Positions 1 to 7,507 of a stretch of 19,114 bases of DNA are shown one piece after another. Origin of the DNA: Holosporales bacterium (lineage in GTDB: Bacteria > Pseudomonadota > Alphaproteobacteria > UBA3830 > JAIRMZ01); contig JAITIJ010000034.1 in assembly GCA_031279495.1 (NCBI GenBank), positions 1 to 19,114 on the forward strand, in the 5' to 3' direction. Every line of letters starts with the position of its first letter. The stretch's first letter is position 1. The notes below the pieces were generated by a model, which searched no databases, was not told the origin of the DNA, and saw only the letters and a program-made list of their open reading frames with translations. Made by a program: the position numbers and the translations under genes.

Positions 1-1050
1 CCGGCAACAACGTTATCTACTTTCACTATTGGATTTACAGAGAAAAGCTTCGACGAATCTGCTCAGAGCCAACGCGTTGCGGACCATTTTGGAACGCGGC
101 ACTTTGTAAAAATTGCTGATCAGGCTTCTTGCGACCAGGTTCTTCAGGCGTTGCGCGTGACAGACGAGCCATTTGCCGATTCCTCTATTTTACCGATGTG
201 CTTGCTGACTTCTTTTGCTCGTGAGCACGTCACGGTCTGCCTTTCTGGCGACGGGGCCGATGAACTATTTGGTGGATACGAGACATATGCGGCAGATACA
301 TTGTGTCGTGCGGTTTCCTTTCTTCCTCAAGGCGGTTTTTCTGTTTTAGGGCTTCTGCTGCGGCGATTCTGGCCGATTTCCTATGCCAAAGTATCTTTTG
401 ACTATAAATTGAAGCAGTTTATTGACGGATGCTCTTTGGGTGATCCGCTGAAAGCGCACCTGTTTTGGCGGGGGATTTTTACGCCTGCTCAGATCCATGA
501 TCTGCTTGTGGATCCAGATGCGCCTACGGATAAAGAACTCGATGCGTTTTGCTATGCGCAACCTTTTGCGAAAAAGGTGGAAAAAGCATCGTATCTGGAT
601 CAGGTGATGTATTTTGATCAGAAAATTTATATGCCTGACGACATTTTGACGAAAGTAGACCGTGCAGCGATGGCACATTCTCTTGAGGTGCGTGCTCCGT
701 TTTTAGACCATCGAATTGTGGAGTTTGCTGCAGGCTTGCCGGTTTCATGGAAGGTGCAAGGCATGCAAAAAAAGCGCTTTTTACGTGCGACACAGCAGGG
801 AACTGTTCCTGATAAGTCCTTGAATCAAAAGAAGCAGGGATTTGGTGCTCCTGTTTCTTTATGGTTGCGGAGTATTTTGCGAGATTGTGCGCGAGATGTT
901 ACTTCCTCTAGGGAATTGCTTCCGTGGTTTCGGCAAGAAACGATATTGCGTTTCTGGAAGGAGCATGAGGAAGGATGTGAGGATCATGGGCTTCGTCTGT
1001 TTGGGTTGCTATGCTTAGGGCTGTGGATGGATCGGATGAGGAGCCTCTGA
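1..1050 (+). CDS. asnB: Asparagine synthase (glutamine-hydrolysing) family protein, 3' part
   Basis: The frame is open from base 1, so the gene begins upstream; 349 C-terminal residues are visible. They form the asparagine synthetase domain: 'TFTIGFTEKSFDESAQ' near the left edge, then 'DEPFADSSILP', the nucleotide-site loop 'LSGDGADELFGGY', and 'YMPDDILTKVDRAAMAHSLEVRAPFLDH', split here as 'YMPDDILTKVDRAAM' plus 'SLEVRAPFLDH'. The glutaminase domain and the SGGxDS pyrophosphate loop must lie left of the window. Family members amidate aspartate using glutamine and ATP; many copies sit in polysaccharide clusters, where they may amidate sugar acids or other substrates. The two glycosyltransferases directly downstream fit that setting. 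The TGA stop overlaps the next ATG (ATGA), implying translational coupling. The family call is firm; the substrate is not. Confidence 0.9.
   Translation, partial: PATTLSTFTIGFTEKSFDESAQSQRVADHFGTRHFVKIADQASCDQVLQALRVTDEPFADSSILPMCLLTSFAREHVTVCLSGDGADELFGGYETYAADTLCRAVSFLPQGGFSVLGLLLRRFWPISYAKVSFDYKLKQFIDGCSLGDPLKAHLFWRGIFTPAQIHDLLVDPDAPTDKELDAFCYAQPFAKKVEKASYLDQVMYFDQKIYMPDDILTKVDRAAMAHSLEVRAPFLDHRIVEFAAGLPVSWKVQGMQKKRFLRATQQGTVPDKSLNQKKQGFGAPVSLWLRSILRDCARDVTSSRELLPWFRQETILRFWKEHEEGCEDHGLRLFGLLCLGLWMDRMRSL
1038..1043 (+). promoter_or_regulatory. Ribosome binding site that fixes the glycosyltransferase start
   Basis: GAGGAG lies 6 bases before the ATG at 1050. The frame is open upstream to a possible start at 1011, but the Shine-Dalgarno match and the ATGA overlap with the preceding stop favour 1050. 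Confidence 0.75.
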
Positions 1051-2021
1051 TGACGGTGGAATTATCGGTTGTGATTCCTTTTTTCAACGAGGAAGGAGCA
1101 GTTACTAAGTTACATAGCGATCTTTCTGCTGCTTTGTCGGCGACAGAACGGATATACGAGCTTGTTTTGGTCGATGACGGCAGTCAAGACAATACGCCAC
1201 ACCTGCTAGATGAATTAGCTCAAAGTGATACACATGTTGTAGTGGTACATCTGGCGATGAACTACGGGCAGACAACGGCGATGGTAGCGGGCATTGATCA
1301 TGCACAGGGAGAGATTATCGTTACAATGGATGGAGATGGACAGAACGACCCCAAAAGCATTCTGAATCTTTTGAAGAAATTGGAGGAAGGGTATGACGTT
1401 GTGTCCGGTTGGCGTCAGAATCGTTGCGATTCTTTTTTGTCTCGAAAATTGCCAAGTCTTATTGCAAATAGGCTTATCTCGTACATTTCTGGCGTTAAAT
1501 TGAACGATTATGGATGCTCTTTAAAGGCGTATCGACGCAGTGTTCTGGAAAACGTACAGCTGTATGGGGAAATGCACCGCTTCGTTCCCATTTACGCGCA
1601 TCTAGCAGGTGCTCGTGTTACAGAAATTCCAGTGAATCATTTTCCGCGTCTGACGGGAAAATCCAAGTACGGAATCAGTCGTACGGTTAAGGTGTTACTG
1701 GATCTGATCGTGGTAAAATTTCTTCAGCGGTATCTGACCAAGCCTATTTACGTGATGGGGGGATTTGGTCTATTGTGCCTATGTGTCGGAGGAAGCGCTT
1801 TTACTTTAGCGACGTACTTGAAACTCTTTGAAGGCACTCCTTATATATCAACGCCCCTACCTTTACTTTCTGTAGTGTCCGTCCTTTTTGGGGGCATTTC
1901 AATTTTGATTGGTCTGATAGGAGAGATTGTTATGCGAACATACTACGAATCTCAAGGTAAAAGGACGTACGTTCTCCGATTGCAGGTCCAGGGCAAGAAG
2001 GTTGCGAAAAGGAGGAGATAG
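1050..2021 (+). CDS. Polyprenyl-phosphate glycosyltransferase, GT2 family (ArnC/GtrB/DPM1-like)
   Basis: The 323-residue product has a cytoplasmic GT-A domain and two C-terminal membrane helices. Visible motifs are 'VVIPFFNEE' (7-15), 'LVDDGSQDNT' (40-49), 'NYGQTTAMVAG' (71-81), the metal/nucleotide site 'MDGDGQNDP' (93-101), 'WRQNRCDS' (121-128) and 'DYGCSLKAYRR' (153-163). Helices lie at about 233-257 and 271-295, followed by a basic tail. The order and wording closely resemble ArnC, which moves a sugar from a UDP donor to undecaprenyl phosphate at the inner membrane face. A lipid-linked sugar of this kind is the donor for GT-C enzymes such as the one encoded next, so the two probably work as a pair decorating lipid A, O-antigen or another glycan. 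The sugar cannot be read from the sequence. Confidence 0.88.
   Translation: MTVELSVVIPFFNEEGAVTKLHSDLSAALSATERIYELVLVDDGSQDNTPHLLDELAQSDTHVVVVHLAMNYGQTTAMVAGIDHAQGEIIVTMDGDGQNDPKSILNLLKKLEEGYDVVSGWRQNRCDSFLSRKLPSLIANRLISYISGVKLNDYGCSLKAYRRSVLENVQLYGEMHRFVPIYAHLAGARVTEIPVNHFPRLTGKSKYGISRTVKVLLDLIVVKFLQRYLTKPIYVMGGFGLLCLCVGGSAFTLATYLKLFEGTPYISTPLPLLSVVSVLFGGISILIGLIGEIVMRTYYESQGKRTYVLRLQVQGKKVAKRRR
2011..2017 (+). promoter_or_regulatory. Strong ribosome binding site for the GTG start at 2024
   Basis: GGAGGAG stands 6 bases before a GTG at 2024. It shows that translation begins in a frame that reaches a stop at 2108-2110, and that the long downstream frame is reached only through a +1 shift. 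Confidence 0.7.
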
Positions 2022-2023
2022 CC

Positions 2024-3389
2024 GTGTTTTCTAGGTTTATTGCTTGGTTAGGGGAGTTTGCGCGTTTTTCTCCGGATGCAACGGGGTATGTCAACTATTA
2101 CTATCCTTAAAGATTCCTCATGGCTGCATCATGCGGATATAACGAAATTTTCAGACATCACAGCATTCAGAATGCCTGGATTTCCGCTTCTGATCGCTCT
2201 TTCTAAGTATCTATTCGGAGAAGACGGTTGGCGAGGCGGTGTCTTACTGGTTCACCTTCTGTTTGTGGGAATCAGCGCTTACACGTTGTATCTTCTTGCA
2301 AGAGAGCTTCGTTTCAAATCCTGGATTCGCAGAATATTTTTGGGATGTTATATCACAGGAATGCCTCTTTATTACGCGATGCTCGTGTTAACGGACAGCA
2401 TGTTCTGCTCTTTATCCGTTGTTGCCCTTTCGGTATTAGGAGTTTCCTATATGCGGCAGCGCTTGTCGATTGCACACGGTATTGTTTTGTTCTTAAGTCT
2501 TGTTCTTCTTGGCTTCTGGCGAGAATCTGGTGTGCCGCTGATTCTCTCTTGCGCTCCCTTATGGGGGATATTTTTTCTCCAAAAACAGTGGCACAAAGGA
2601 GTCGTTATCTCAGCTTTGTGTTTAGGAGCTCTGTTTGTCTCACATGAGACGATGTGCCGGTGGAATGAATATAGAACAGGCGTGCGTTTCGTAACAACAG
2701 GTTTTTCAACAGCACTTTGCGCTGCTCTTGGAGGCTTAGTCCAATATGTACCTGATTTTTGGGAGTATACTTGTCTTAAAGAGCACAAGCATCTCGCTGC
2801 TAAAAATGAATTTAGCAACATATGCGCGATGATCGAAAGAAAAATGGAGGTAGAAGAGATTGGTCCCTTAGAGGCTGCACGCCAACTCAAAGAGGACTAC
2901 ATCAAGAGCTGGATGATGTTTCCTATTGAGCAACTCAAGGCGCAATTTCTAAATACGCAATCTGTGGGATGGGGAGCATGTTCAACCTTGTGGCCTGCGT
3001 GCGGCTTAGTCCAGGCTTTTCGAGGAAAAAACGATCCGTTGGTGCCCATGCGAGAGGGATTTCCTCTGTGGTTTGTTGCTTTTTCAGTTATCACCTCATG
3101 CTTATTGTCTGTGCTTATGTTTGTTCATCTTGGAACAGCTTTTATAAAACTCTTGTGCAAGCGGAGAGAGAAAGCGCTCTGTATAGCAGCAAACAACAAG
3201 GAGCAGCTTTTATGTTGGGCTTTCTTCTTGCAATCTGCAGCCTTTATCTTCGTGTATCTTATGATCCACATGGAGTATAGGTATATACTTTCCTCTATTA
3301 CTTTTTTTGGATTTTTGGGGTGGTGGACTCTAAGCGATATTTTATATATGCGACAGAAAAATTCTAGTACAAACGGAGTAACCGGATGA
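2024..3389 (+). pseudogene. GT-C membrane glycosyltransferase (ArnT/PMT-like), frameshifted near the 5' end
   Basis: From the GTG at 2024, which has a strong Shine-Dalgarno, the frame encodes 'VFSRFIAWLGEFARFSPDAT' then 'GYVNYYY' and meets TAA at 2108-2110. Deleting one C at 2105/2106 joins it to a 427-codon open frame beginning 'LKDSSWLHHADI' and ending at 3389, giving about 454 residues. 'SPDATGY' matches the first periplasmic loop of this class, with its conserved Asp, and 'FRMPGFPLLIA' and 'EYRYILSSITFF' match later conserved segments. Many hydrophobic helices follow (for example 'GGVLLVHLLFVGISAY', 'IVLFLSLVLLGFW', 'FLQSAAFIFVYLMI'). Such enzymes transfer sugars from polyprenyl phosphates outside the inner membrane, a natural partner for the preceding gene. 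A sequencing indel, a recent inactivating mutation and programmed +1 shifting are all possible. A start inside the second frame (TTG at 2058 or ATG at 2088) would lose the Asp loop. Confidence 0.72.
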
Positions 3390-3628
3390 TGTCAGAGGCG
3401 TTTGTAGGATTTCCTTTGAGCTTTCTCCTCACGGGATTTTGAGTTAAAGCCTGAGGCATCCTATCTGCACTGCAGTAATGGAAAATCAGATATTTTTGAC
3501 TTATATGGTCGCAATATCTCTCAAATTCTTTAAGCGTAGAAAGTATTCTTTTCTATTTGTTTAAATTTTTACCATATGGCCTTAGAGTTTTTCTTGAGAG
3601 GGGGGGATATAGTTTTGTTCCCAATTGC

Positions 3629-3745
3629 TTAGCTTTGTGACGATTCCATGGTTGTGCTAATCATGTTGCTGGCGGATACCCAGCCGCCAGCTATCAGATT
3701 CTCGGCTTGAGAACACAGCTGTGATATTTCTGACCAGAATTGCAT
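3629..3745 (-). CDS. Small unidentified reading frame, 38 residues, possible gene remnant
   Basis: This ATG-started minus-strand frame has AAAGG about 6 bases upstream and is open a further 18 codons 5' of the ATG, to 3799. The product starts 'MQFWSEISQLCSQAENLIAG' and ends 'GWVSASNMISTTMESSQS'. Its amphipathic composition looks more protein-like than the surrounding frames, but I recognise no family. It may be a genuine short protein, the tail of a decayed gene read right to left, or chance. Confidence 0.25.
   Translation of the reverse strand: MQFWSEISQLCSQAENLIAGGWVSASNMISTTMESSQS
3668..3691. repeat. Perfect 8-bp GC-rich inverted repeat (hairpin)
   Basis: GCTGGCGG and CCGCCAGC are separated by an 8-base loop, inside an otherwise AT-leaning region. 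No T-run follows on either strand, so it is not a classical intrinsic terminator. It lies within the small minus-strand frame 3629-3745. Confidence 0.45.
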
Positions 3746-4641
3746 ATTTAGCCTTTTTTCGAAAGTGCGGCAATGTAAAGTTGGAGGAAACGGTAGATCC
3801 TACCAGTTAAGTGAAGTGTACTGGCTCTGCCGAATAGCTGAAACAAAACCGTTCTCTCTTCTACGTTTTAGCTTTAACTCTTTTTGCGTAAAGGGGTATT
3901 GGGTTTCTATCTTCTCACGTTTTTTCCGGATGCTCTAGTGAATACTGCAAAGATCGCGAGCCTAGCGAGAATAGAAATTTTCGAGAGATTGTTGAGAGGG
4001 TTCGTTTTAAGTGGAAAAGAGGCAGGAAAAGTTTTTGGCAGAATACTTGTTTAAAATACTAGAATACATTGTACAGAGTATTCTTTAGAAACAGTAATCC
4101 ACGTTCATCTTCTTGTAGTCACACCATGCTACATAGGCACCAACCACTTATTAGCAAGCGCGGAGATATGAGTGTGATACAGGTGGGGCGATGACGTATG
4201 AGGCTTTTATACTAGACGGGTTATTTTATTGAGTGAAGTGTGTTTAATTGAGAGATTTTAACGTTGATTTAAAAGGAGGCGATGTCCTTAGAAAGTTATT
4301 TGCTGAAGATGAGCCATTACGGTGCTTTCAAGCTCAGTGGTGCCCTCTTTAGTTGCTAAATTAGCCTTTTACATTTACGTAAACAGTCTGATATCTCAGA
4401 ACAATTTTATTGCTATCACTGTTTTTTCTGTATTTTCAATCATGTTATCTCTGATAGAGAGTCTATTGAGAAGAGTATCTTGGCAATAGTGCTCAAATCC
4501 ATTTTTTAATGAGGGACTTTTCAATCATCCATACACCATACAAAGGGAATCTCGCCAAGAACACAAGCACCCCTAGTACTATCTAGCCATCCTATCTGTG
4601 CGCTAAGTTTTGCCATACGCAGAGGACACCACTCAAAACCC

Positions 4642-4662
4642 ACTCTCCTAAAAAACAAGGGG
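4642..4662 (-). terminator. Possible weak terminator behind rpsI
   Basis: Just past the rpsI stop, reading leftwards, CTCCCC and GGAGAG can form a 6-bp stem with one G-T pair around a 9-10 base U-rich loop. The following bases (TGGGTTTTG) hold only a short T-run, so this is a poor intrinsic terminator. Confidence 0.25.
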
Positions 4663-4668
4663 AGACGA

Positions 4669-5166
4669 TTATCGTTTTGAGAATTGGAAGCTTTTGCGAG
4701 CTTTGGGTTTTCCGTATTTCTTGCGCTCAACAACACGACTATCGCGCGTAAGGAGTCCTTCTTTCTTAAAGAGAGGACGCAGTGCTGGCTCAAAATCAGT
4801 TAGAGCACGCGTTGTTCCGTGGCGGACAGCACCAGCCTGGCCAGACAAGCCGCCTCCTTTTACCATACAGAGAATGTCGTATTGGCCAACACGATGAGCA
4901 ACCACAAAAGGATGCAAAACTATTGACTGCAAAACAGGTCGTGCGAAATATTGCTGAAAAGATCGGCCGTTGATAATAAGGTGACCTTTCCCCGGTCTGA
5001 TCCAGACGCGAGCTACAGCATTTTTGCGACGTCCTGTTCCGTAAGCACGTCCTTGTGCACCCAATGCCGGCTTTTTTTCTGTAGGTGAAACCATCGGCGT
5101 AGGCAATATAATTCCGGCCATAACACCTTTACCAACCTCTTGTGCACCCTCGGGCTTTGAAGACAC
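4669..5166 (-). CDS. rpsI: 30S ribosomal protein S9
   Basis: The 165-residue product has an N-terminal extension of about 38 residues followed by the S9 core, beginning 'GRAYGTGRRKNAVARVWIRP'. Visible family features are 'INGRSFQQYF', 'VKGGGLSGQAGAVRHG', 'RDSRVVERKKYGKPKARK' and the invariant C-terminal 'FQFSKR', whose last residues reach the ribosomal P-site tRNA. Similar N-terminal extensions are usual in alphaproteobacterial S9. The GTG start has AGGAG 6 bases upstream and lies 2 bases after the rplM stop, giving the classic rplM-rpsI operon. Expression is presumably driven from the rplM promoter. Confidence 0.97.
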   Translation of the reverse strand: MSSKPEGAQEVGKGVMAGIILPTPMVSPTEKKPALGAQGRAYGTGRRKNAVARVWIRPGKGHLIINGRSFQQYFARPVLQSIVLHPFVVAHRVGQYDILCMVKGGGLSGQAGAVRHGTTRALTDFEPALRPLFKKEGLLTRDSRVVERKKYGKPKARKSFQFSKR

Positions 5167-5168
5167 GA

Positions 5169-5633
5169 TTAACTCCTCTTGCGATTTTTCTCATTCCTCT
5201 CAATCATATCGAAAGGAATAGGATTTTGTGCCTGATGCGGATGATTTTCCTGTGCATAGACACACAAATTCGTCAATATTTTCCGTCCTAATGGTCCTTT
5301 TGGAAGCATGCGTTCCACCGCTTTGATAAGAACTCGTCCTGGGAAACGCCCGTCAAGCCGTGCTCTCATTGTCTGCTCTTTGATGCCTCCAGGCCATCCG
5401 GTATGCCAATAAAACTTCTCGCTCTCACGCTTTTTGCCTGTGAGATGAACGTGCGCCGCGTTAACAACTACAACGCAATCCCCTCCGTCAACATGTGGCG
5501 TAAAAGAGGCTAGATGTTTTCCACGCAAACGCGTTGCGATTACAGCCGCAAGTCGCCCTAGAACAAGATCCTTTGCATCAATGAGAATCCACGATTTTCT
5601 TATTTCAACTGGCTTTTGCACAAACGTTTTCAT
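5169..5633 (-). CDS. rplM: 50S ribosomal protein L13
   Basis: The 154-residue product covers the whole L13 family: 'WILIDAKDLVLGRLAAVIAT' at 15-34, 'RGKHLASFTPHVDGGDCVVV', 'HLTGKKRESEKFYWHTGWPG', 'RMLPKGPLGRKILTNLCVY' and a basic C-terminal tail. L13 is an early 23S rRNA-binding protein of the large subunit. It is first gene of the rplM-rpsI pair, and only 2 bases separate it from rpsI. No strong Shine-Dalgarno is visible before the ATG, where the sequence reads GGCGTTACG. Confidence 0.97.
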   Translation of the reverse strand: MKTFVQKPVEIRKSWILIDAKDLVLGRLAAVIATRLRGKHLASFTPHVDGGDCVVVVNAAHVHLTGKKRESEKFYWHTGWPGGIKEQTMRARLDGRFPGRVLIKAVERMLPKGPLGRKILTNLCVYAQENHPHQAQNPIPFDMIERNEKNRKRS

Positions 5634-5661
5634 CGTAACGCCAAAAATTCTAACAGAAAGA

Positions 5662-5690
5662 AGAATACAAAGCTTTTACAGCTTTTGCAA
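5662..5690 (-). promoter_or_regulatory. Candidate sigma-70-type promoter for rplM-rpsI
   Basis: On the minus strand TTGCAA (4/6 to TTGACA) and TATTCT (4/6 to TATAAT) are 17 bases apart, with the -10 about 28 bases before the rplM ATG. The call rests on position and spacing only. Confidence 0.35.
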
Positions 5691-5860
5691 GAGAGTACAA
5701 GGTATCCAGAATGTACAAAAAAACACCTTAAGAGCTTCCTAAAGCCTCACTCCAAAATCGATTCGTCGGATCTAACATCCGTCTTCATGACAACATTACG
5801 TCTTGGTATTGAGCATTTACGTCTTGCGAAGAACACCTTTTGCAAGCCGTTTTTAATATA

Positions 5861-6781
5861 TTACTTTGGAATCTCTTCTTTCAAGCTTTTTAAGATCGAT
5901 TCTTTAATTAGTTTGCGGAGAGCTTCTGGATCGTGAGTATGGCTTTCTTCTTGCACATCATTAGTGCGTAATACTCCAATAAACCGATTCTCAATATGGT
6001 TCTGCTGAAGTTTATGTACGACCATAATAAGCATATCTCTTCGGTTACTTACCAGGATGATAGTCTTTGGTAACCTCGTTGAAGAAGCTGAAATACAGCT
6101 CTTCCAGAATTCCAATACTACATAAACCATTGACTCAATGCGCCAAGAATTATCGCCTCCACCTATGCACGTAAAAAGGACGCCACCATTTGTGCAAAAC
6201 GAACGCTGCAATAGACCAGTCATTTGAACATTTTGAACATATAGCCCCGAACACTGCCATCTAGGGAGTGGAGAAAAAGCAATACCGAGTCTTGCCAATT
6301 CCTGTAACATCCAACCCTCTAGTGAGGGAATACTATCGAATGGACCAGTTATAAGAAACGAAAGCCCGTGGCAAGGAACCCCTTGCGCTTGTATCTTCCG
6401 AAGAACGTCAGAAGCGTCTTTATCAATGAACGCCTGAGGAAAAGCCGCAACCATAGCCATATTTAGCGTTCTTACCTGATTAACAGTCAGACTACGCGTC
6501 TCTTCGCGCCAGATGGATTTGTGCTTCTCCATGCTTTCCGACGTTAACAAAGAAGAATCTGGACATGTTAGAGCATCCTCTATACAAAACCATACAGCAA
6601 CATCCCCTTCTTTTTTTGCCTCTTCTACGATAGGCAAGATCTCGTTAAGGGTATGAATTATTCTAAAATGATAAGGATCAAAGGTGGCTAAAATATAGAC
6701 GATGACAAAAGCAACGCTCGCAGCTATTCCATAAAATAGCCACGCTCTATTTTTCTTAGATTGCCTACCGTCAGACTCCAT
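5861..6781 (-). CDS. Membrane-anchored protein resembling DUF2608/HAD-like proteins, without catalytic acids
   Basis: The 306-residue product starts with a basic stretch and one hydrophobic helix (about 13-33), consistent with a signal anchor, so most of the protein is probably periplasmic or exported. The layout then resembles DUF2608 proteins of the HAD superfamily. 'VAVWFCIEDALT' (61-72) sits where the family has an FDIDNTL-type nucleophile motif, 'GGVLFTCIGGGDNS' (199-212) where the glycine-rich 'LFT' segment lies, and 'KTIILVSNRRDML' (239-251) where 'IIFIDD' is expected. If that alignment is right, the nucleophile Asp is Cys66, the second Asp is Glu68 and the acidic pair is Ser-Asn, so phosphatase activity is unlikely. 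The gene stands alone between rplM-rpsI and gmhA, with only a weak AAGAG before its ATG. The assignment comes from pattern memory and is moderate at best. Confidence 0.5.
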   Translation of the reverse strand: MESDGRQSKKNRAWLFYGIAASVAFVIVYILATFDPYHFRIIHTLNEILPIVEEAKKEGDVAVWFCIEDALTCPDSSLLTSESMEKHKSIWREETRSLTVNQVRTLNMAMVAAFPQAFIDKDASDVLRKIQAQGVPCHGLSFLITGPFDSIPSLEGWMLQELARLGIAFSPLPRWQCSGLYVQNVQMTGLLQRSFCTNGGVLFTCIGGGDNSWRIESMVYVVLEFWKSCISASSTRLPKTIILVSNRRDMLIMVVHKLQQNHIENRFIGVLRTNDVQEESHTHDPEALRKLIKESILKSLKEEIPK

Positions 6782-6922
6782 ATACAGCTCTTACTTGTTT
6801 AAACGCAAAGGAACACCACTTTCTGCAGAACCTTTACAGTAAATTTCCTGAAAGGTCCATGATTCCTTGCGCAAAACTAAAAATCTGCTGCACTTTTTGT
6901 CGCGGTCTGGCGCAAACATTGT

Positions 6923-7507
6923 TCAACCTTTTAGGAACAAGCTAGACTCCAGCAGAGCGCACAAGGCATGACCGAAAATGGCATGTATTTCTTGAATACG
7001 CGCGGTTTCTATAGCAGGCGCCCTTAGGCATACATCGCACACATCTATGAAATCCTGCGGCGTTTGAGAACTGGTGACCCCTACGACCTTTACCTTCTGT
7101 TGTTGTGCGCATACACATGCTTTCCGAATGTTCCGCGATTGTCCAGAAGTTGTAATGGCTAACAACACATCTCCGGGTCGTCCAAGCGCTTCTATTTGAC
7201 GAGAAAAAATGTCTTCAAACCTAAAGTCGTTGCCGATAGCTGTCAAAGTCGATGTATCCGTAGATAGAGCGATAGCAGGCAAGGCTTGACGATCTTTCTG
7301 AAAACGAACAACAAGTTCTGCTGCCCAATGCTGTGCATCTGCTGCAGATCCTCCATTACCAATCAGTAATAATTTATGACCCTGAGAAAGAGCCGTACGG
7401 CATAAACGAACGGCCATTTCAAAACTTTGCAAGAACCCTGTATTGTGGGCAGCTGCTATCAGAGTTTCCGCCTGTTGCAGAAGAATAGACGTCATGTAAT
7501 TACGCAT
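6923..7507 (-). CDS. gmhA: Phosphoheptose isomerase (sedoheptulose-7-phosphate isomerase), SIS domain
   Basis: The 194-residue product is a single SIS domain of normal GmhA length. It shows the phosphosugar loop 'GNGGSAADAQHWAAELVVRF' (50-69), 'LSTDTSTLTAIGNDFRFEDIFSRQ' (read here as 'LSTDTSTLTAIGND' plus 'DIFSRQ'), 'AITTSGQSRNI' (118-127) and the C-terminal helix 'ARIQEIHAIFGHALC'. Glu64 and His180 match the catalytic Glu65 and His180 of E. coli GmhA. The enzyme converts sedoheptulose 7-phosphate to D-glycero-D-manno-heptose 7-phosphate, the first step towards the ADP-heptose used in LPS inner core. The ATG overlaps the end of the preceding mutase gene by 8 bases and lacks a good Shine-Dalgarno, pointing to coupled translation. 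DiaA-type SIS paralogues are the main alternative. Confidence 0.85.
   Translation of the reverse strand: MRNYMTSILLQQAETLIAAAHNTGFLQSFEMAVRLCRTALSQGHKLLLIGNGGSAADAQHWAAELVVRFQKDRQALPAIALSTDTSTLTAIGNDFRFEDIFSRQIEALGRPGDVLLAITTSGQSRNIRKACVCAQQQKVKVVGVTSSQTPQDFIDVCDVCLRAPAIETARIQEIHAIFGHALCALLESSLFLKG

Larger units (their letters stand above)
3390..4668. other. Gene-poor stretch, probably decayed sequence
   Basis: About 1.28 kb holds no recognisable gene, and every frame is broken by frequent stops. At the left edge an 18-codon reading frame (3386-3442) begins on the stop of the glycosyltransferase gene and may be the stump of a further operon gene. Other short open pieces are 3878-4054 (+), whose 58 codons include 'VLGFYLLTFFPDALV', and 3629-3799 (-), listed separately. 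4282-4359 (+) is a 25-codon frame with an AAGGAGG only 2 bases before its ATG. A perfect 8-bp inverted repeat lies at 3668-3691. I see no tRNA, insertion sequence end or CRISPR-like repeat. The surface-polysaccharide operon to the left probably once extended into this stretch. Confidence 0.5.

Noticed and set aside
2228..2647. 139-codon alternative plus-strand frame inside the GT-C gene
   Set aside because: The main frame encodes membrane helices and GT-C motifs; this frame gives Cys/Ser/Arg-rich text without domains.
4282..4359. 25-codon frame with AAGGAGG upstream
   Set aside because: The ribosome site is only 2 bases from the ATG, too close to work well, and the peptide is not recognisable.
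4521..4793. Minus-strand frame overlapping the 3' end of rpsI
   Set aside because: Its first half is an out-of-frame reading of rpsI; the tail beyond rpsI has no recognisable domain or ribosome site.
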